Assembly (NCBI RefSeq): GCF_018100805.1
Contig: NZ_JAGJEA010000002.1
Location: 558,001-622,000, forward strand
DNA length: 64,000 nt
Reading direction: 5' to 3'
Source: Aquimarina sp. MMG016
Lineage (GTDB): Bacteria > Bacteroidota > Bacteroidia > Flavobacteriales > Flavobacteriaceae
The position numbers and the translations under genes are program-made. This document shows positions 48,289-57,718 of the stretch, piece after piece. Under the pieces are notes generated by a model. The model was not told the DNA's origin, searched no databases, and was given only the letters and a program-made list of their open reading frames with translations. Within the stretch, counting starts at the first letter, position 1. Each line of letters starts with the position of its first letter.

Positions 48289-48702
48289 TTATGTGTTGTT
48301 ATTCGCTTTAACTTCTTTAATATGAATAAGTGTGGACACAACCAAAAGTATAAATGCTAAACCAAAACCGATAATACCAATATTAATTCCTAATAAAGTT
48401 TTTTCGCTTCCATCTAAATATTTCATTGATCCACCATAAAAATCTTGTAATGTAAATGCAATTAAAAAACTACCTGTAATTATCATACTGAGTACTGAAC
48501 TTATCGTTATTTTCCCTTTCTTCCAAACCAAAAAAAGACATAAGATCCCAATACATGAATTTGTGATAAGCTGCCATACTTCGTGAATTCGAACATGTGG
48601 TGTCCAGTCCGGGTTAAAAACATGAGTATTATTTATTTCTAAGTATGGTACTACAATAGCATAAAGAAATACACTAAATGTAATTATTAATTTATGTTTC
48701 AT
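48289..48702 (-). CDS. Hypothetical four-helix membrane protein
   Basis: A 137-residue protein with hydrophobic helices at about 5-20, 48-62, 70-88 and 103-127. The first loop holds HVFNPDWTPHVRIHEVW, with histidines and a tryptophan conserved in small DUF6640-like membrane proteins as I recall them. Its ATG overlaps the stop of the flavin oxidoreductase gene by four bases (ATGA), so it is the third gene of the MOSC-oxidoreductase operon. Function unknown. Confidence 0.55.
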   Translation of the reverse strand: MKHKLIITFSVFLYAIVVPYLEINNTHVFNPDWTPHVRIHEVWQLITNSCIGILCLFLVWKKGKITISSVLSMIITGSFLIAFTLQDFYGGSMKYLDGSEKTLLGINIGIIGFGLAFILLVVSTLIHIKEVKANNNT

Positions 48703-49853
48703 TTTACAGTTTTTTTCATTGTATGCAGCTTAGAAATATGATCCACAATAGTTTTTGAGTCATTATATATTGTTCCTAAAATCCCGCCTAGTTTATAATT
48801 ATCAAACCCTATAAAATACAAACCTTCATACTCTCCTTCTCCAATTGGAGTATTGGGAATACTGTATTGGTCTAATAGCCCATCTGTATATTCTAAAAAC
48901 TCTTCTACTTTTGCTTTATATCCCGTGGCCAGTATCACTGCATCAGTTTCTAATAGAGTTCTATCTTTTAACACAACCCCGTTTTCGAAGAAACAATCGA
49001 TATCACTAACCACTTTAATCTTTCTTGATTTGATTTGCCTTACCGTACCCAAATCAATTACAGGAGTTTTTCCGGTCTGTTTTAAATGATCAATAGGATC
49101 ATCTTTAGAAATGGTGATTCCATATTTAGATAAATCGCCTATTACCACTTTTCTAACTTGCTTACCAATCCATCTGCCTAACCCAAAAGGTAATTTTTCT
49201 AGTTTTTTAGCCGTCGTTTGTACCGGTCGACCGTTGATATCTCTAGGGACAATCAATAATGGGCTTCTCACAGAAACGGTAACATCAATATCCTGCTCAC
49301 TGAGATCCAAAGCCAATTCTGCTCCTGTATTACCCATTCCTATAATTAACACTCTCTTTCCCATAAAGGGTAAAGTGTTTTTATACTTTCTACTATGAAT
49401 AATATCGCCCTTATACCTATCTTGATTTTCCCAAGTTGGTATATATGGAACTCTATTGACCCCTGTAGCAACAATTACATTTTCTGCAATAAAAGATTTA
49501 GCATTGGTTAAAACTTCCCAATAATTATCTTTCTTTTTTATTTGCTTTACTGACGTTCCAAAATGAGGTTTTATATTAAAATGCTTTGCATAATTTTTAT
49601 AGTATTCTGCCAATTTAGCTTTGGGAACATATCGAGGATAATCCTTAGGAAACTCCAAATGTGGTAAATGGGATAACTCTTTTACTGTATGCAATAATAA
49701 ACGATCATAATGATTATGCCAACTCCAAGCTATTTTATCTGTTTGTTCAAGTATTTCAAAAGAAATATTCTTTTTTCGTAACCTGCCTGCTATTGATAAT
49801 CCTGCCGGACCAGCTCCAATGATAAGATTCTGTATTAAATTCTCCATACTCAT
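48699..49853 (-). CDS. Flavin-containing monooxygenase-like oxidoreductase (CzcO type)
   Basis: A 384-residue FAD/NADPH enzyme. The FAD-binding motif is IIGAGPAGLSIAGRL at about 11-25; the NADPH motif is LIIGMGNTGAELALDL near 170; the ATGYK motif closes the FAD domain near 315. The layout matches the CzcO/flavin monooxygenase group, which oxidises soft nucleophiles or small ketones. It overlaps both neighbours by four bases (MOSC upstream, membrane protein downstream), so the three are one operon. The substrate is unknown. Confidence 0.86.
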   Translation of the reverse strand: MSMENLIQNLIIGAGPAGLSIAGRLRKKNISFEILEQTDKIAWSWHNHYDRLLLHTVKELSHLPHLEFPKDYPRYVPKAKLAEYYKNYAKHFNIKPHFGTSVKQIKKKDNYWEVLTNAKSFIAENVIVATGVNRVPYIPTWENQDRYKGDIIHSRKYKNTLPFMGKRVLIIGMGNTGAELALDLSEQDIDVTVSVRSPLLIVPRDINGRPVQTTAKKLEKLPFGLGRWIGKQVRKVVIGDLSKYGITISKDDPIDHLKQTGKTPVIDLGTVRQIKSRKIKVVSDIDCFFENGVVLKDRTLLETDAVILATGYKAKVEEFLEYTDGLLDQYSIPNTPIGEGEYEGLYFIGFDNYKLGGILGTIYNDSKTIVDHISKLHTMKKTVK

Positions 49854-50497
49854 TCTGCGTGAGAGCTTCCAAAACGTCTTAATATATTAGCTTTGTTATT
49901 AACAGTAACTAAAGGGTCATTAATAGCTTTCCTAATTAATTCTTCAGAATCGACATCGTGATATGTCAATTGATACATTTCTTTTATAGATATTCCATCG
50001 TATGCCTCGTGTAATTCTAAAGTATCTCCTACCTTTACTACTCCAGGTTTTAATACTCTAAGATATACTCCGGGAAACATAGCACTTATAAATTCTTTTA
50101 AAATCGTTTGCGTTTCAAAACGTACTCCAAGTTTAAAACATGGTTGTCTTGGCTGAGAAACTTGAACCAAAGCCTTTCCTAAAAAATAGGTAGCCCCTAT
50201 TTTAATTACACTTTCATCAAGACCTTCAATCGTTATATTTTCTCCAAACATTCCATAATTCCAGTCTAAGTCAGGATATCTTTCTTTCCAATAAGGATAA
50301 TGATCTGCCGAATATAGATAGCAGGCTTTGTCAACTCCGCCATGAACTCTTCTGTCTACAACGTGATCCCCTTTTACATCTTCTTTTTCAAGATATATTG
50401 GTTCTTCTACCGGATATTTATAGATACCAGTCTTTACATCCTTACCTCGCCAGGATATGATTTTAGTCTCGCCAATATTTGTAGATATAACTTTCAT
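49850..50497 (-). CDS. MOSC-domain protein (YiiM-like)
   Basis: A 215-residue protein. The MOSC fold is recognised from DHVVDRRVHGGVDKACYLYS and YPDLDWNYGMFGENITIEGL. The conserved cysteine is in VSQPRQPCFKLGVRF. MOSC proteins carry sulfur or reduce N-hydroxylated bases with a molybdenum cofactor (YiiM/YcbX). It heads an operon with the flavin oxidoreductase, which might supply electrons; that link is an inference from overlap only. TruA ends 5 bases upstream, so it may be co-transcribed as well. Confidence 0.86.
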   Translation of the reverse strand: MKVISTNIGETKIISWRGKDVKTGIYKYPVEEPIYLEKEDVKGDHVVDRRVHGGVDKACYLYSADHYPYWKERYPDLDWNYGMFGENITIEGLDESVIKIGATYFLGKALVQVSQPRQPCFKLGVRFETQTILKEFISAMFPGVYLRVLKPGVVKVGDTLELHEAYDGISIKEMYQLTYHDVDSEELIRKAINDPLVTVNNKANILRRFGSSHAE

Positions 50498-50502
50498 ACA
50501 TA

Positions 50503-51288
50503 TTATTTAAATTCAACAGAATTTAAGATCAGCCCTGAACCTGGAACTATATGTTCTAAAGTAATTTCCTCTGCTTCAGGATCCAATGTTTGTTTTATAA
50601 AGTTTAGATCAATTTTACCTTTACCTAAGTCGATTAAAGCTCCCATCATCAGTCTAATTTGATTTCTTTTAAATCCCTCTCCTTTTACCCGTAAAAGATA
50701 ACTCTCTTCTGGAAAAAAATTGGCTGTGTAGGTATCATTTTTTTTGATTTCGCAATAAGTAATTTCACCTTCAAGGATTGTGTTTGCTGACGGACGATGA
50801 CAGTAGGATCTAAAATTATGTTTTCCTTCAAAAAGTTTTGCCGCTTTCTGCATTGCAGCAATATCAAGTTTATCTAATATATTATACATAAAAGGCGCAC
50901 AAAACGGATGAAACTTTTCTCCAAAAGAAAATAAATACAAATACTCTTTTATTTTGGGTGATTGGATGATATTAAAATGCTCATCTGTCTCCTCAATACT
51001 CAAAGCTCTAATATCTTGTGGAAGATTTTTATTAAATAAAGGATAAAACTCTTGCAGGTTCAATGACTGATGATCAACAAATAATTCTACATATGCTTCG
51101 TTAGCAGAAACTTTGGCATCTGTTCTACCAGCAGCTAATATTTTAAAATCATTATGATCCAAAACATAATTAATGGTTCTTTCTACCATGCGCTGGAGTG
51201 TATTCACCTTTGGCTGTTTTTGCCAGCCGTGATACCTAAAACCTAAATATTGCAATTGAATAAGATAATAGAAACGTTTTCTAAACAT
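50503..51288 (-). CDS. TruA-like tRNA pseudouridine synthase, divergent
   Basis: A 261-residue enzyme of the TruA family. YLGFRYHGWQKQP is the N-terminal signature, with the nucleophile aspartate D57 in AAGRTDAKVSA. The standard motif is GRTDAGVHA; here the glycine and histidine are replaced by K59 and S61, while the catalytic aspartate is kept. FRSYCHRPSANTI and GEGFKRNQIRLMMGAL complete the fold. TruA modifies U38-40 of the anticodon loop. The altered motif suggests a second, specialised copy, though a canonical TruA elsewhere cannot be seen here. It ends 5 bases before the MOSC gene. Confidence 0.82.
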   Translation of the reverse strand: MFRKRFYYLIQLQYLGFRYHGWQKQPKVNTLQRMVERTINYVLDHNDFKILAAGRTDAKVSANEAYVELFVDHQSLNLQEFYPLFNKNLPQDIRALSIEETDEHFNIIQSPKIKEYLYLFSFGEKFHPFCAPFMYNILDKLDIAAMQKAAKLFEGKHNFRSYCHRPSANTILEGEITYCEIKKNDTYTANFFPEESYLLRVKGEGFKRNQIRLMMGALIDLGKGKIDLNFIKQTLDPEAEEITLEHIVPGSGLILNSVEFK

Positions 51289-51393
51289 ATAATATACTAG
51301 TATTAATTGTCGAATATAGATAAATTATGCATTTGGACGATAATTGACATTTTTTTAATCCAAAAAATATATAAAAACAGGGTTATAAATTCT

Positions 51394-51401
51394 TATATTT
51401 G
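51394..51401 (+). promoter_or_regulatory. -7 promoter box (TATATTTG) for the BON-LysM gene
   Basis: TATATTTG is a perfect TAnnTTTG match, 37 bases before the ATG at 51438. No -33 TTG is found at the usual spacing. Confidence 0.5.
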
Positions 51402-51437
51402 AGTAAAGCTAATTAATAATTTAAAATCAACTTAGTT

Positions 51438-51815
51438 ATGGTAAAAGCTAAATATCAAGACGTTCTTGATTTAGGACAAAAATTAAACATCCAAAACGGA
51501 GATGTATCTGAAGATAACGGTACTTTAAAAATAAAAGGAACGGCTCAGACTCAATACGAAAAAAATCAACTTTGGGATAAAATCAAAGAAATTGGTGGTG
51601 AGTCTCCTTCTGATATAGTTGCTGATATTGATGTAGCTGATACTTCTATATATCATAAGCATACTGTAAAAAGTGGTGAATCTCTAAGCAAGATAGCAAA
51701 GCATTATTATGGCGATCCCATGAAATACAAAGCGATATTTGAAGCTAATACAAATATTCTTAAAAACCCGGATATCATTCACCCAGATCAGGAACTTATT
51801 ATTCCTAATATTTAG
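51438..51815 (+). CDS. BON-LysM protein (Kbp/YgaU-like)
   Basis: A 125-residue cytoplasmic protein. Residues 1-60 form a BON-type domain (VLDLGQKLNIQNGDVSEDNG, then LKIKGTAQTQYEKNQLWDKI). Residues about 74-123 are a LysM domain (YHKHTVKSGESLSKIAKHYY and HPDQELIIPNI). This two-domain layout is that of the potassium-binding protein Kbp of E. coli. No signal peptide is present, so it is cytoplasmic despite the LysM. It has its own -7 box and a terminator, so it is monocistronic. The role in potassium or osmotic adaptation is by family analogy. Confidence 0.82.
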   Translation: MVKAKYQDVLDLGQKLNIQNGDVSEDNGTLKIKGTAQTQYEKNQLWDKIKEIGGESPSDIVADIDVADTSIYHKHTVKSGESLSKIAKHYYGDPMKYKAIFEANTNILKNPDIIHPDQELIIPNI

Positions 51816-51843
51816 AAAGAAATATTTAATCTAATATAGTACT

Positions 51844-51872
51844 AAAAGCTGCAACTCTGTGGCTTTTTTTTA
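51844..51872 (+). terminator. Rho-independent terminator
   Basis: AAAAGCTGCA (51844-51853) pairs with TGTGGCTTTT (51858-51867), two wobbles, around an ACTC loop, followed by Ts to 51871. The remaining ~200 bases to the metalloprotease gene hold only its promoter box. Confidence 0.7.
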
Positions 51873-52073
51873 TTCCATAATGTACCGGTAAAATAGTGCC
51901 AATTCCAATTTTTAACACAGAAAAAATTAACAACTTTTTAATAACACAAGCTAAATCCTTAACTAAATTAAATTATTAATAACACACCCTCCTTTTGATT
52001 AGCAAAAACGTATAATTATTAACACAATATAATTTTATTGTTAAATAATTCACAATTATATTAATAATCTTTT

Positions 52074-52081
52074 TACATTTG
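52074..52081 (+). promoter_or_regulatory. -7 promoter box (TACATTTG) for the metalloprotease gene
   Basis: TACATTTG is a perfect TAnnTTTG match, 29 bases before the ATG at 52110, followed by GC as in many flavobacterial promoters. Confidence 0.55.
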
Positions 52082-52109
52082 CCATCGCTAACTCAAATTA
52101 TATGTTATT

Positions 52110-55100
52110 ATGAAAACACGATTATCCTTATTCGTGGGCTTATTTGTAATAAGCTTTGGGTTCTCTCAAAAAACCTTTTGGACGGGAACCACTCAATTAA
52201 AAAGTCAAACAGTTCTAGAAACTAAAAAAGACTTACCAACCCAACATTTATTCACCCTCGATTTCGATGGTTTTACACAAGCTCTACAAGCTTCACCTAA
52301 AAGAGGGAAATCAATTAACTCTAGTGTAATTATGGCATTTCCTGGTGAAAATGGAGCATTAGAGAACTTCAGAATATTTGAAGCTCCGGTTCTACATCCT
52401 GATTTAGCTGCAAGGTATCCTGGAATTAAATCTTATGCAGGTCAAGGAATTGATAATCCTACTGCTATTATTAGATTCAGTATTTCACCTCTTGGATTGC
52501 AAAGTATGCGTTTAGGTGAAAATGGCGCAGTATTTATTGAACCACTTACAGATAATCAAAGTGGTACTTATACTGTGTATTCTAAAGCTGAAAAACTTCC
52601 ATCCACTGGGAAATTTGAATGTTTAGTTGATGATTCTGCTTTTTCCAACAAGTCTGGATCAGTTGATATGAAAAATGCTGATGATAGCACTTTACGTACC
52701 TATCGAATTGCAGTTTCCACTACTGGAGAGTATACACAATTTCATGGGGGAACTAAAGCAGGAGCTTTGGCAGCAATTAATACCACTATGACCCGTGTTA
52801 ATGGAATTTTTGAAAATGATTTTGCTGTAACTATGATAGTTATTGCTAATAATGATGATGTAATTTACACTAACTCTAGTACTGACCCATATTCTAATGG
52901 AGGCTTTAATAGTCAAGTTCAGAATACATTAACTAATGTTATTGGAGAGGCTAACTACGATATCGGTCATTTATTTGCTAGAGCAAGTGATAATGGAAAT
53001 GCTGGATGTATTGGTTGTGTATGTGTAAATGGAAGTAAAGGAAGTGCATTTACTTCTAGAAGTACTCCTGTAGGTGATCCTTTTGATGTAGATTATGTAG
53101 CTCACGAAATTGGACATCAGTTTGGAGCTAACCATACATTCTCTTTCAGAAATGAAAGTACTAATGCTCATTTTGAGCCTGGAAGTGGAACTACAATTAT
53201 GGGATATGCTGGTATTACCGGTGCTACTGATGTACAACAGAACAGTGATCCCTATTTTCACTTCTTTTCTATTCAGCAAGTTACTAATTATGTAAAGTCT
53301 ACTAGCTGTCAAACAAATACAAATACTGGTAACGCAATCCCTACTGTTAGCGCAGGAGCTGATTATACTGTGCCAAAAGGAACTCCTTTTGTTCTTGAAG
53401 GACAGGCATCAGATGCTAACTCAGGTGATGCACTTACATATTGCTGGGAACAAAGAGATGAAAATAACGCTGCAACGACTTACCCAAGTGTGACTGCTAC
53501 TTCTGGTGTGGCTTTTAGATCTTTTAACCCTTCAACATCTAATAAAAGATATTTCCCAAGATTATCAACTATTAAAACTGGTGCTACTTCTTGGCAATGG
53601 GAAGCTGTTCCTGATGTAACAAGAACACTAAACTTTAGATTGACTGTTAGGGATAATAAAGCTGGAGGTGCCGGAAACAATAGTGATGATATGAGAGTAA
53701 ATGTAACTGCTAATGCTGGGCCATTTGTAGTAAACTCTCCAAACACTAATGTAAGCTGGTCTGCAAACTCTGTACAAACCGTAACATGGGATGTTGCAGG
53801 AACTACAGGAAATGGAATTAACGCCGCTAACGTAGATATTTACTTATCAACGGATGGTGGAGATACATATTCAATTGCTTTGGCTACAGGAGTACCAAAT
53901 GATGGTTCTCATGATATAACTGTACCAAATGCACAGGGTAATCAGAACAGAATTATGGTAAAAGGATCAGGAAATGTATTCTTTGATATTTCTAATGCTA
54001 ATTTCGAAATTTCTGGTGTTGTAACTCCAGATACTGAAGCCCCTTCTACTCCATCAAGCTTAGCTGCCTCTAACACGACTTCTAACGCTACTGATCTTTC
54101 TTGGAATGCTTCTACTGATAATGTAGGAGTAACTGGATACGATGTGTATAGAGGAAGTACAGTAGTTGCTACGGTAGCAGGAACATCTTATACTGCTACA
54201 GGATTGTCTCCTGAGACAGCATACTCTTTTAGAGTAAAAGCTAAAGATGGTGCAGGAAACGAATCAGGTTTTAGTAACACGGTAAACGTTACTACGATAG
54301 CTACGCCTCCAAACACGGGATGTACAGCAGGAATTTCTTCTTTTCCATATAGTGAAGGTTTTGAAAGTGGTTTAGGTAACTGGTCACAAGCTAACGGAGA
54401 TGATATCAACTGGACAAGAGATTCTAATGGAACTCCTTCTCGTAATACAGGACCATCGAGTGCTACAGAAGGGTCTTTCTATATGTATATTGAAGCATCT
54501 GGTAATGGTACAGGGTATCCAAACAAAAGAGCAATTTTAAACTCTCCTTGTTTTGATTTATCTGCTGCATCTCAAGCAACATTTACTTTCCAATATCATA
54601 TGTATGGTAGTAGTATGGGAACATTAACTTTAGAAGCTAGTAATGATAATGGAAACACATGGTCTTCAGTTTGGACTGAATCTGGTAATCAGGGTAATTC
54701 TTGGCTATCTGCAAGTGTTGATCTAACATCACTAACTGGTGCAGGAGTTCAACTTAGATTTAATGGTGTTACAAGTACTTCTTGGGCTGGTGATATGACT
54801 ATTGATGATATCAAACTGACTACAGGAACTGTAGATCCTAACCCTACTTGTACTGATGTTAACTTATCTATAACTTTAGATAATTATCCAGAGGAAACAA
54901 GCTGGCAAATTACTAACAGTAGTAATCAAGTGGTTGCTTCAGGAGGAACTTATGGTTCACAACCTGATGGATCTACAATTACTGTCACTGAGTGTTTAGA
55001 TGCTGGAACATACACATTTACTATTAGTGATTCTTACGGCGATGGTATATGTTGTACATATGGAAACGGATCTTATTCTTTAACAGCAGGAAGCACTACT

Positions 55101-55424
55101 CTAGCTTCAGGAGGATCATTTGGAGGTTCTGAATCTACTACATTTACAGTTGGCGGAACTTCTAGAGGTCCAGAAGTAGTTGATTTCAAAACAACTGAAA
55201 CTTTGAAGATTTCCGTATATCCAACTCTTGTAGAAAATGTTCTTAATATATCTTCTTCAAAAACTGTTTCAAATTATATGGTTAGAGATATAACTGGTAG
55301 AACAGTTTCTTATGGAAAAGTGAATAATAATACTATTGATTTTTCTACGCTAGGAACTGGTTTATATATGGTAACAATAGATTTGAAAGGAAAATCTTTC
55401 ACTACTAAAGTTGCAAAGAAATAA
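52110..55424 (+). CDS. Secreted M12-type (reprolysin-like) metalloprotease with FN3 and MAM modules, T9SS-sorted
   Basis: A 1104-residue extracellular protease. A signal (MKTRLSLFVGLFVISFGF) precedes a propeptide-like region (to about 190). The zinc site is HEIGHQFGANH with first histidine H332 and catalytic E333; the Met-turn follows in TTIMGYAGI. A beta-sandwich region (about 400-620) leads to a fibronectin type III domain (about 645-735; LSWNASTDNVGVTGYDVYRG). Then come a MAM-like domain (about 750-910) and a CUB-like segment with DSYGDGICC. The T9SS tail (ISVYPTLVENVLNISS) is type A. It is probably a nutritional or matrix protease. Monocistronic: own promoter, then two terminators. Confidence 0.88.
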   Translation: MKTRLSLFVGLFVISFGFSQKTFWTGTTQLKSQTVLETKKDLPTQHLFTLDFDGFTQALQASPKRGKSINSSVIMAFPGENGALENFRIFEAPVLHPDLAARYPGIKSYAGQGIDNPTAIIRFSISPLGLQSMRLGENGAVFIEPLTDNQSGTYTVYSKAEKLPSTGKFECLVDDSAFSNKSGSVDMKNADDSTLRTYRIAVSTTGEYTQFHGGTKAGALAAINTTMTRVNGIFENDFAVTMIVIANNDDVIYTNSSTDPYSNGGFNSQVQNTLTNVIGEANYDIGHLFARASDNGNAGCIGCVCVNGSKGSAFTSRSTPVGDPFDVDYVAHEIGHQFGANHTFSFRNESTNAHFEPGSGTTIMGYAGITGATDVQQNSDPYFHFFSIQQVTNYVKSTSCQTNTNTGNAIPTVSAGADYTVPKGTPFVLEGQASDANSGDALTYCWEQRDENNAATTYPSVTATSGVAFRSFNPSTSNKRYFPRLSTIKTGATSWQWEAVPDVTRTLNFRLTVRDNKAGGAGNNSDDMRVNVTANAGPFVVNSPNTNVSWSANSVQTVTWDVAGTTGNGINAANVDIYLSTDGGDTYSIALATGVPNDGSHDITVPNAQGNQNRIMVKGSGNVFFDISNANFEISGVVTPDTEAPSTPSSLAASNTTSNATDLSWNASTDNVGVTGYDVYRGSTVVATVAGTSYTATGLSPETAYSFRVKAKDGAGNESGFSNTVNVTTIATPPNTGCTAGISSFPYSEGFESGLGNWSQANGDDINWTRDSNGTPSRNTGPSSATEGSFYMYIEASGNGTGYPNKRAILNSPCFDLSAASQATFTFQYHMYGSSMGTLTLEASNDNGNTWSSVWTESGNQGNSWLSASVDLTSLTGAGVQLRFNGVTSTSWAGDMTIDDIKLTTGTVDPNPTCTDVNLSITLDNYPEETSWQITNSSNQVVASGGTYGSQPDGSTITVTECLDAGTYTFTISDSYGDGICCTYGNGSYSLTAGSTTLASGGSFGGSESTTFTVGGTSRGPEVVDFKTTETLKISVYPTLVENVLNISSSKTVSNYMVRDITGRTVSYGKVNNNTIDFSTLGTGLYMVTIDLKGKSFTTKVAKK

Positions 55425-55437
55425 CATTATTTAAATA

Positions 55438-55463
55438 AAAAAGGATGATTAGTCATCCTTTTT
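55438..55463 (+). terminator. First terminator after the metalloprotease gene
   Basis: AAAAAGGATGA (55438-55448) pairs perfectly with TCATCCTTTTT (55453-55463) around a TTAG loop. Confidence 0.88.
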
Positions 55464-55471
55464 AGTATTAT

Positions 55472-55507
55472 AAAAGCTGCACACTAATTTGTGCAGCTTT
55501 TCTTTTT
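55472..55507 (+). terminator. Second, tandem terminator
   Basis: AAAAGCTGCACA (55472-55483) pairs perfectly with TGTGCAGCTTTT (55490-55501) around a 6-base loop and runs into TCTTTTTT, eight bases after the first terminator. Confidence 0.88.
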
Positions 55508-55632
55508 TCCGTTTTATTTTTATAAATTTAATTTACATTTCATCTTTTTAAAGTGTAAAAAAATAAAAAAATCATTATTAATTTACGGTTTTACCGTATT
55601 TTTGTACGCCTTAAATTTAGAAACTCAACAGA

Positions 55633-55995
55633 ATGCAAAAAGTCCTATTCCTACTACTTTTTTTAGTTACCTACTCTCAGTATGGTCAAACTCTATCCAA
55701 AACAAAACCGATCTATGAATACAAAGATCAGATTGTAATGAATAATGGCAAGAAATATATAACCGTAAACGAAGTTCCTTTTTACGAAGTTACTGATCAA
55801 TCTATTGAACAGTACAAGCAAATTGATGATCATATCTTTAGGCTAAACAGAGTTTTAATACTCAGAGGCAAAAATGATTATAGAGAATTGATTGAATGGG
55901 TTAAGGATAAAATGAAATTCTATTTAATACGAGATTTGAATAAAGGAAATTTTAGTGAAGATCATATTACGACATTAGAAGGAGGAAACGACTAA
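55633..55995 (+). CDS. Small hypothetical secreted protein
   Basis: A 120-residue protein with a signal peptide (MQKVLFLLLFLVTYSQYGQ). The mature part has one beta-rich segment (IVMNNGKKYITVNEVPFYEV) and a helical segment (SIEQYKQIDDHIFRLNRVLI), then a basic stretch around YRELIEWVKDKMKFYLIRD. I do not recognise a family. It converges on cmk, overlapping its stop by four bases (55992-55995). Confidence 0.55.
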   Translation: MQKVLFLLLFLVTYSQYGQTLSKTKPIYEYKDQIVMNNGKKYITVNEVPFYEVTDQSIEQYKQIDDHIFRLNRVLILRGKNDYRELIEWVKDKMKFYLIRDLNKGNFSEDHITTLEGGND

Positions 55996-56690
55996 TTTTT
56001 TTCTATAGTCTTGTTAGCCAATTGCAATATTTGCTTAAACTGTTCATCTAATGTTAAGTTAGAATTATCTATTTGTATTGCATCTTCGGCTTTACGAAGT
56101 GGTGAATCTTTTCTAGTACTGTCTATATGATCACGATTCACAACGTTTTTTAGTACATCTTCATAAGAAACTTCTTCTCCCCTTTCCAATAATTCTTTAT
56201 ACCTGCGCTCTGCTCTATCTTTTGCAGTGGCGGTCATAAATAATTTTAGTTCTGCATCTGGAAATACAACAGTACCAATATCTCGTCCATCCATAACAAT
56301 ACCTTTATCTTTACCCATCTGTTGTTGTTGCTCCACTAACTTTTTTCGAACTTTGGATACTGCTGCTACTTTGCTAACATGCTTGGAAACTGATAGTGTT
56401 CTGATTTCTCTTTCTACATTTTCTCCATTAAGAAGAGTTTCTGCCAAACCAGTTTCAGGATTAACCTCGAATCTAATATTAATATCAATTAGTATATTTT
56501 CTAACCCCTCTTTATCAAAGTGATCTAGATCAATTAAGGATTTTCTCATTGCAAATAAAGCTACAGAGCGATACATCGCACCGGTATCCACATAAATATA
56601 CCCTAAGCTTTTTGCAAGTTGCTTGGCAACGGTACTTTTTCCTGTAGAAGAATGACCGTCTATTGCTATAATTATTTTTTTATTGTTCAC
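55992..56690 (-). CDS. cmk: Cytidylate kinase
   Basis: A 232-residue nucleotide kinase converting CMP/dCMP to the diphosphate with ATP. Walker A is DGHSSTGKST at residues 11-20. The CMP-binding insert carries VDTGAMYRSVALFA and DGRDIGTVVFPDAELK, and the lid region has RAERRYKELLERG and RDHIDSTRKDSPL. Length suits the bacterial family. It overlaps the porQ stop by one base (56690), so the two genes are one operon and cmk translation follows porQ. Confidence 0.93.
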   Translation of the reverse strand: MNNKKIIIAIDGHSSTGKSTVAKQLAKSLGYIYVDTGAMYRSVALFAMRKSLIDLDHFDKEGLENILIDINIRFEVNPETGLAETLLNGENVEREIRTLSVSKHVSKVAAVSKVRKKLVEQQQQMGKDKGIVMDGRDIGTVVFPDAELKLFMTATAKDRAERRYKELLERGEEVSYEDVLKNVVNRDHIDSTRKDSPLRKAEDAIQIDNSNLTLDEQFKQILQLANKTIEKN

Positions 56691-57709
56691 TATTGAAGAT
56701 TGACATTAATACCAAAAGTACTTGAGGATGCGGCAGAATTATATCTCGCATAAGAATATGCAAATCTAAATTTTCCTAATTTTAATGATAAACCACCGCT
56801 TAATCCTGCAAATGAACGTTGATCTACAACCCTAAGCTCTTCTGATCTTCTAAAATTATATCCTAAACGAATATTAAAACCACTATCCGGAAAAAGCTCT
56901 ACTCCCAAAACTATATGTCGTAGAGCATTATTAAAAAAACTAGGATCATCCGCCTCTACATTTCCCTCCAGATCTGTAATATCTCTGGCAGGATTACTAA
57001 ATGCAATGTCCCAAGTCTGTAAATTTTCTAAAGTAAAATTCCATCGTATAGGAACTCCTTTCAATGTTTGTGCAAATCCTGCATCAATTGACAAAGGAAG
57101 GTCTTCTCTAGTACCGGCATATGTTGAAAACTGAGTTCCTAAATTACGAATAGCAAAACCAAAATCAAAAGTAGTCTCTGGATTATGATATATAATTCCC
57201 AAATCTAATGCTCCTCCTGTAGAAGTGTATTCTTCTAACTTAGAGGAAATAATCTTAGCATTGGCTCCGACATGAAATTTAGAATTAGGGATATTTTGAG
57301 CATACCCTATAGATACAGCTACTTCTCCAGCGCCAAAATCTCCGGTAGCATTTCCAAATTCATCAAAACCATCGAATTTACCATAATTAATATAGGTCAC
57401 CCCTGCATGAAACATTCTTTGATTTTTGCCAAAAGCTTTAGCATATGCAACAGATCCATAATTAACATCAGCTATATAATTCACATAATTGACAGCTAAT
57501 TGATTATTCATTTCGGTATTGATAGAAGCAGGATTTAGCATAGCAGAGGTAGGATCCATATTATAACCAGTAACATATTTACCACCTAACGCAGCTTGTC
57601 TTGGTGAAGAAACCAGATTCAAGAATTGGTAAGTATACCTTCCTCCTATTTGTGAATAGGTTAAAGAAGAAAAAGAAATCAATATCAAGAATATGAAAAT
57701 ACGAATCAT
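56690..57709 (-). CDS. porQ: Type IX secretion system protein PorQ
   Basis: A 339-residue outer-membrane protein from the ATG at 57709; a TTG three codons upstream is also in frame. Signal MIRIFIFLILISFSSLTYSQ, then GGRYTYQFLNLVSSPRQAAL with GGKYVTGYNMDPTSAMLNP, the N-terminal pattern of PorQ and of PorV-like FadL-type barrels. Strands continue to FGINVNLQ at the end. PorQ belongs to the attachment complex of the T9SS (with PorU, PorV, PorZ), which cleaves sorting domains and anchors cargo. That is the machinery the cluster at 22-40 kb and the metalloprotease would use. Confidence 0.88.
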   Translation of the reverse strand: MIRIFIFLILISFSSLTYSQIGGRYTYQFLNLVSSPRQAALGGKYVTGYNMDPTSAMLNPASINTEMNNQLAVNYVNYIADVNYGSVAYAKAFGKNQRMFHAGVTYINYGKFDGFDEFGNATGDFGAGEVAVSIGYAQNIPNSKFHVGANAKIISSKLEEYTSTGGALDLGIIYHNPETTFDFGFAIRNLGTQFSTYAGTREDLPLSIDAGFAQTLKGVPIRWNFTLENLQTWDIAFSNPARDITDLEGNVEADDPSFFNNALRHIVLGVELFPDSGFNIRLGYNFRRSEELRVVDQRSFAGLSGGLSLKLGKFRFAYSYARYNSAASSSTFGINVNLQ

Positions 57710-57718
57710 TGGCAACAA

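Noticed and set aside
53110-53746. Small frames overlapping the metalloprotease gene
   Set aside because: They are shadows of the long reading frame, whose HEIGHQFGANH zinc site and T9SS tail make it certain.
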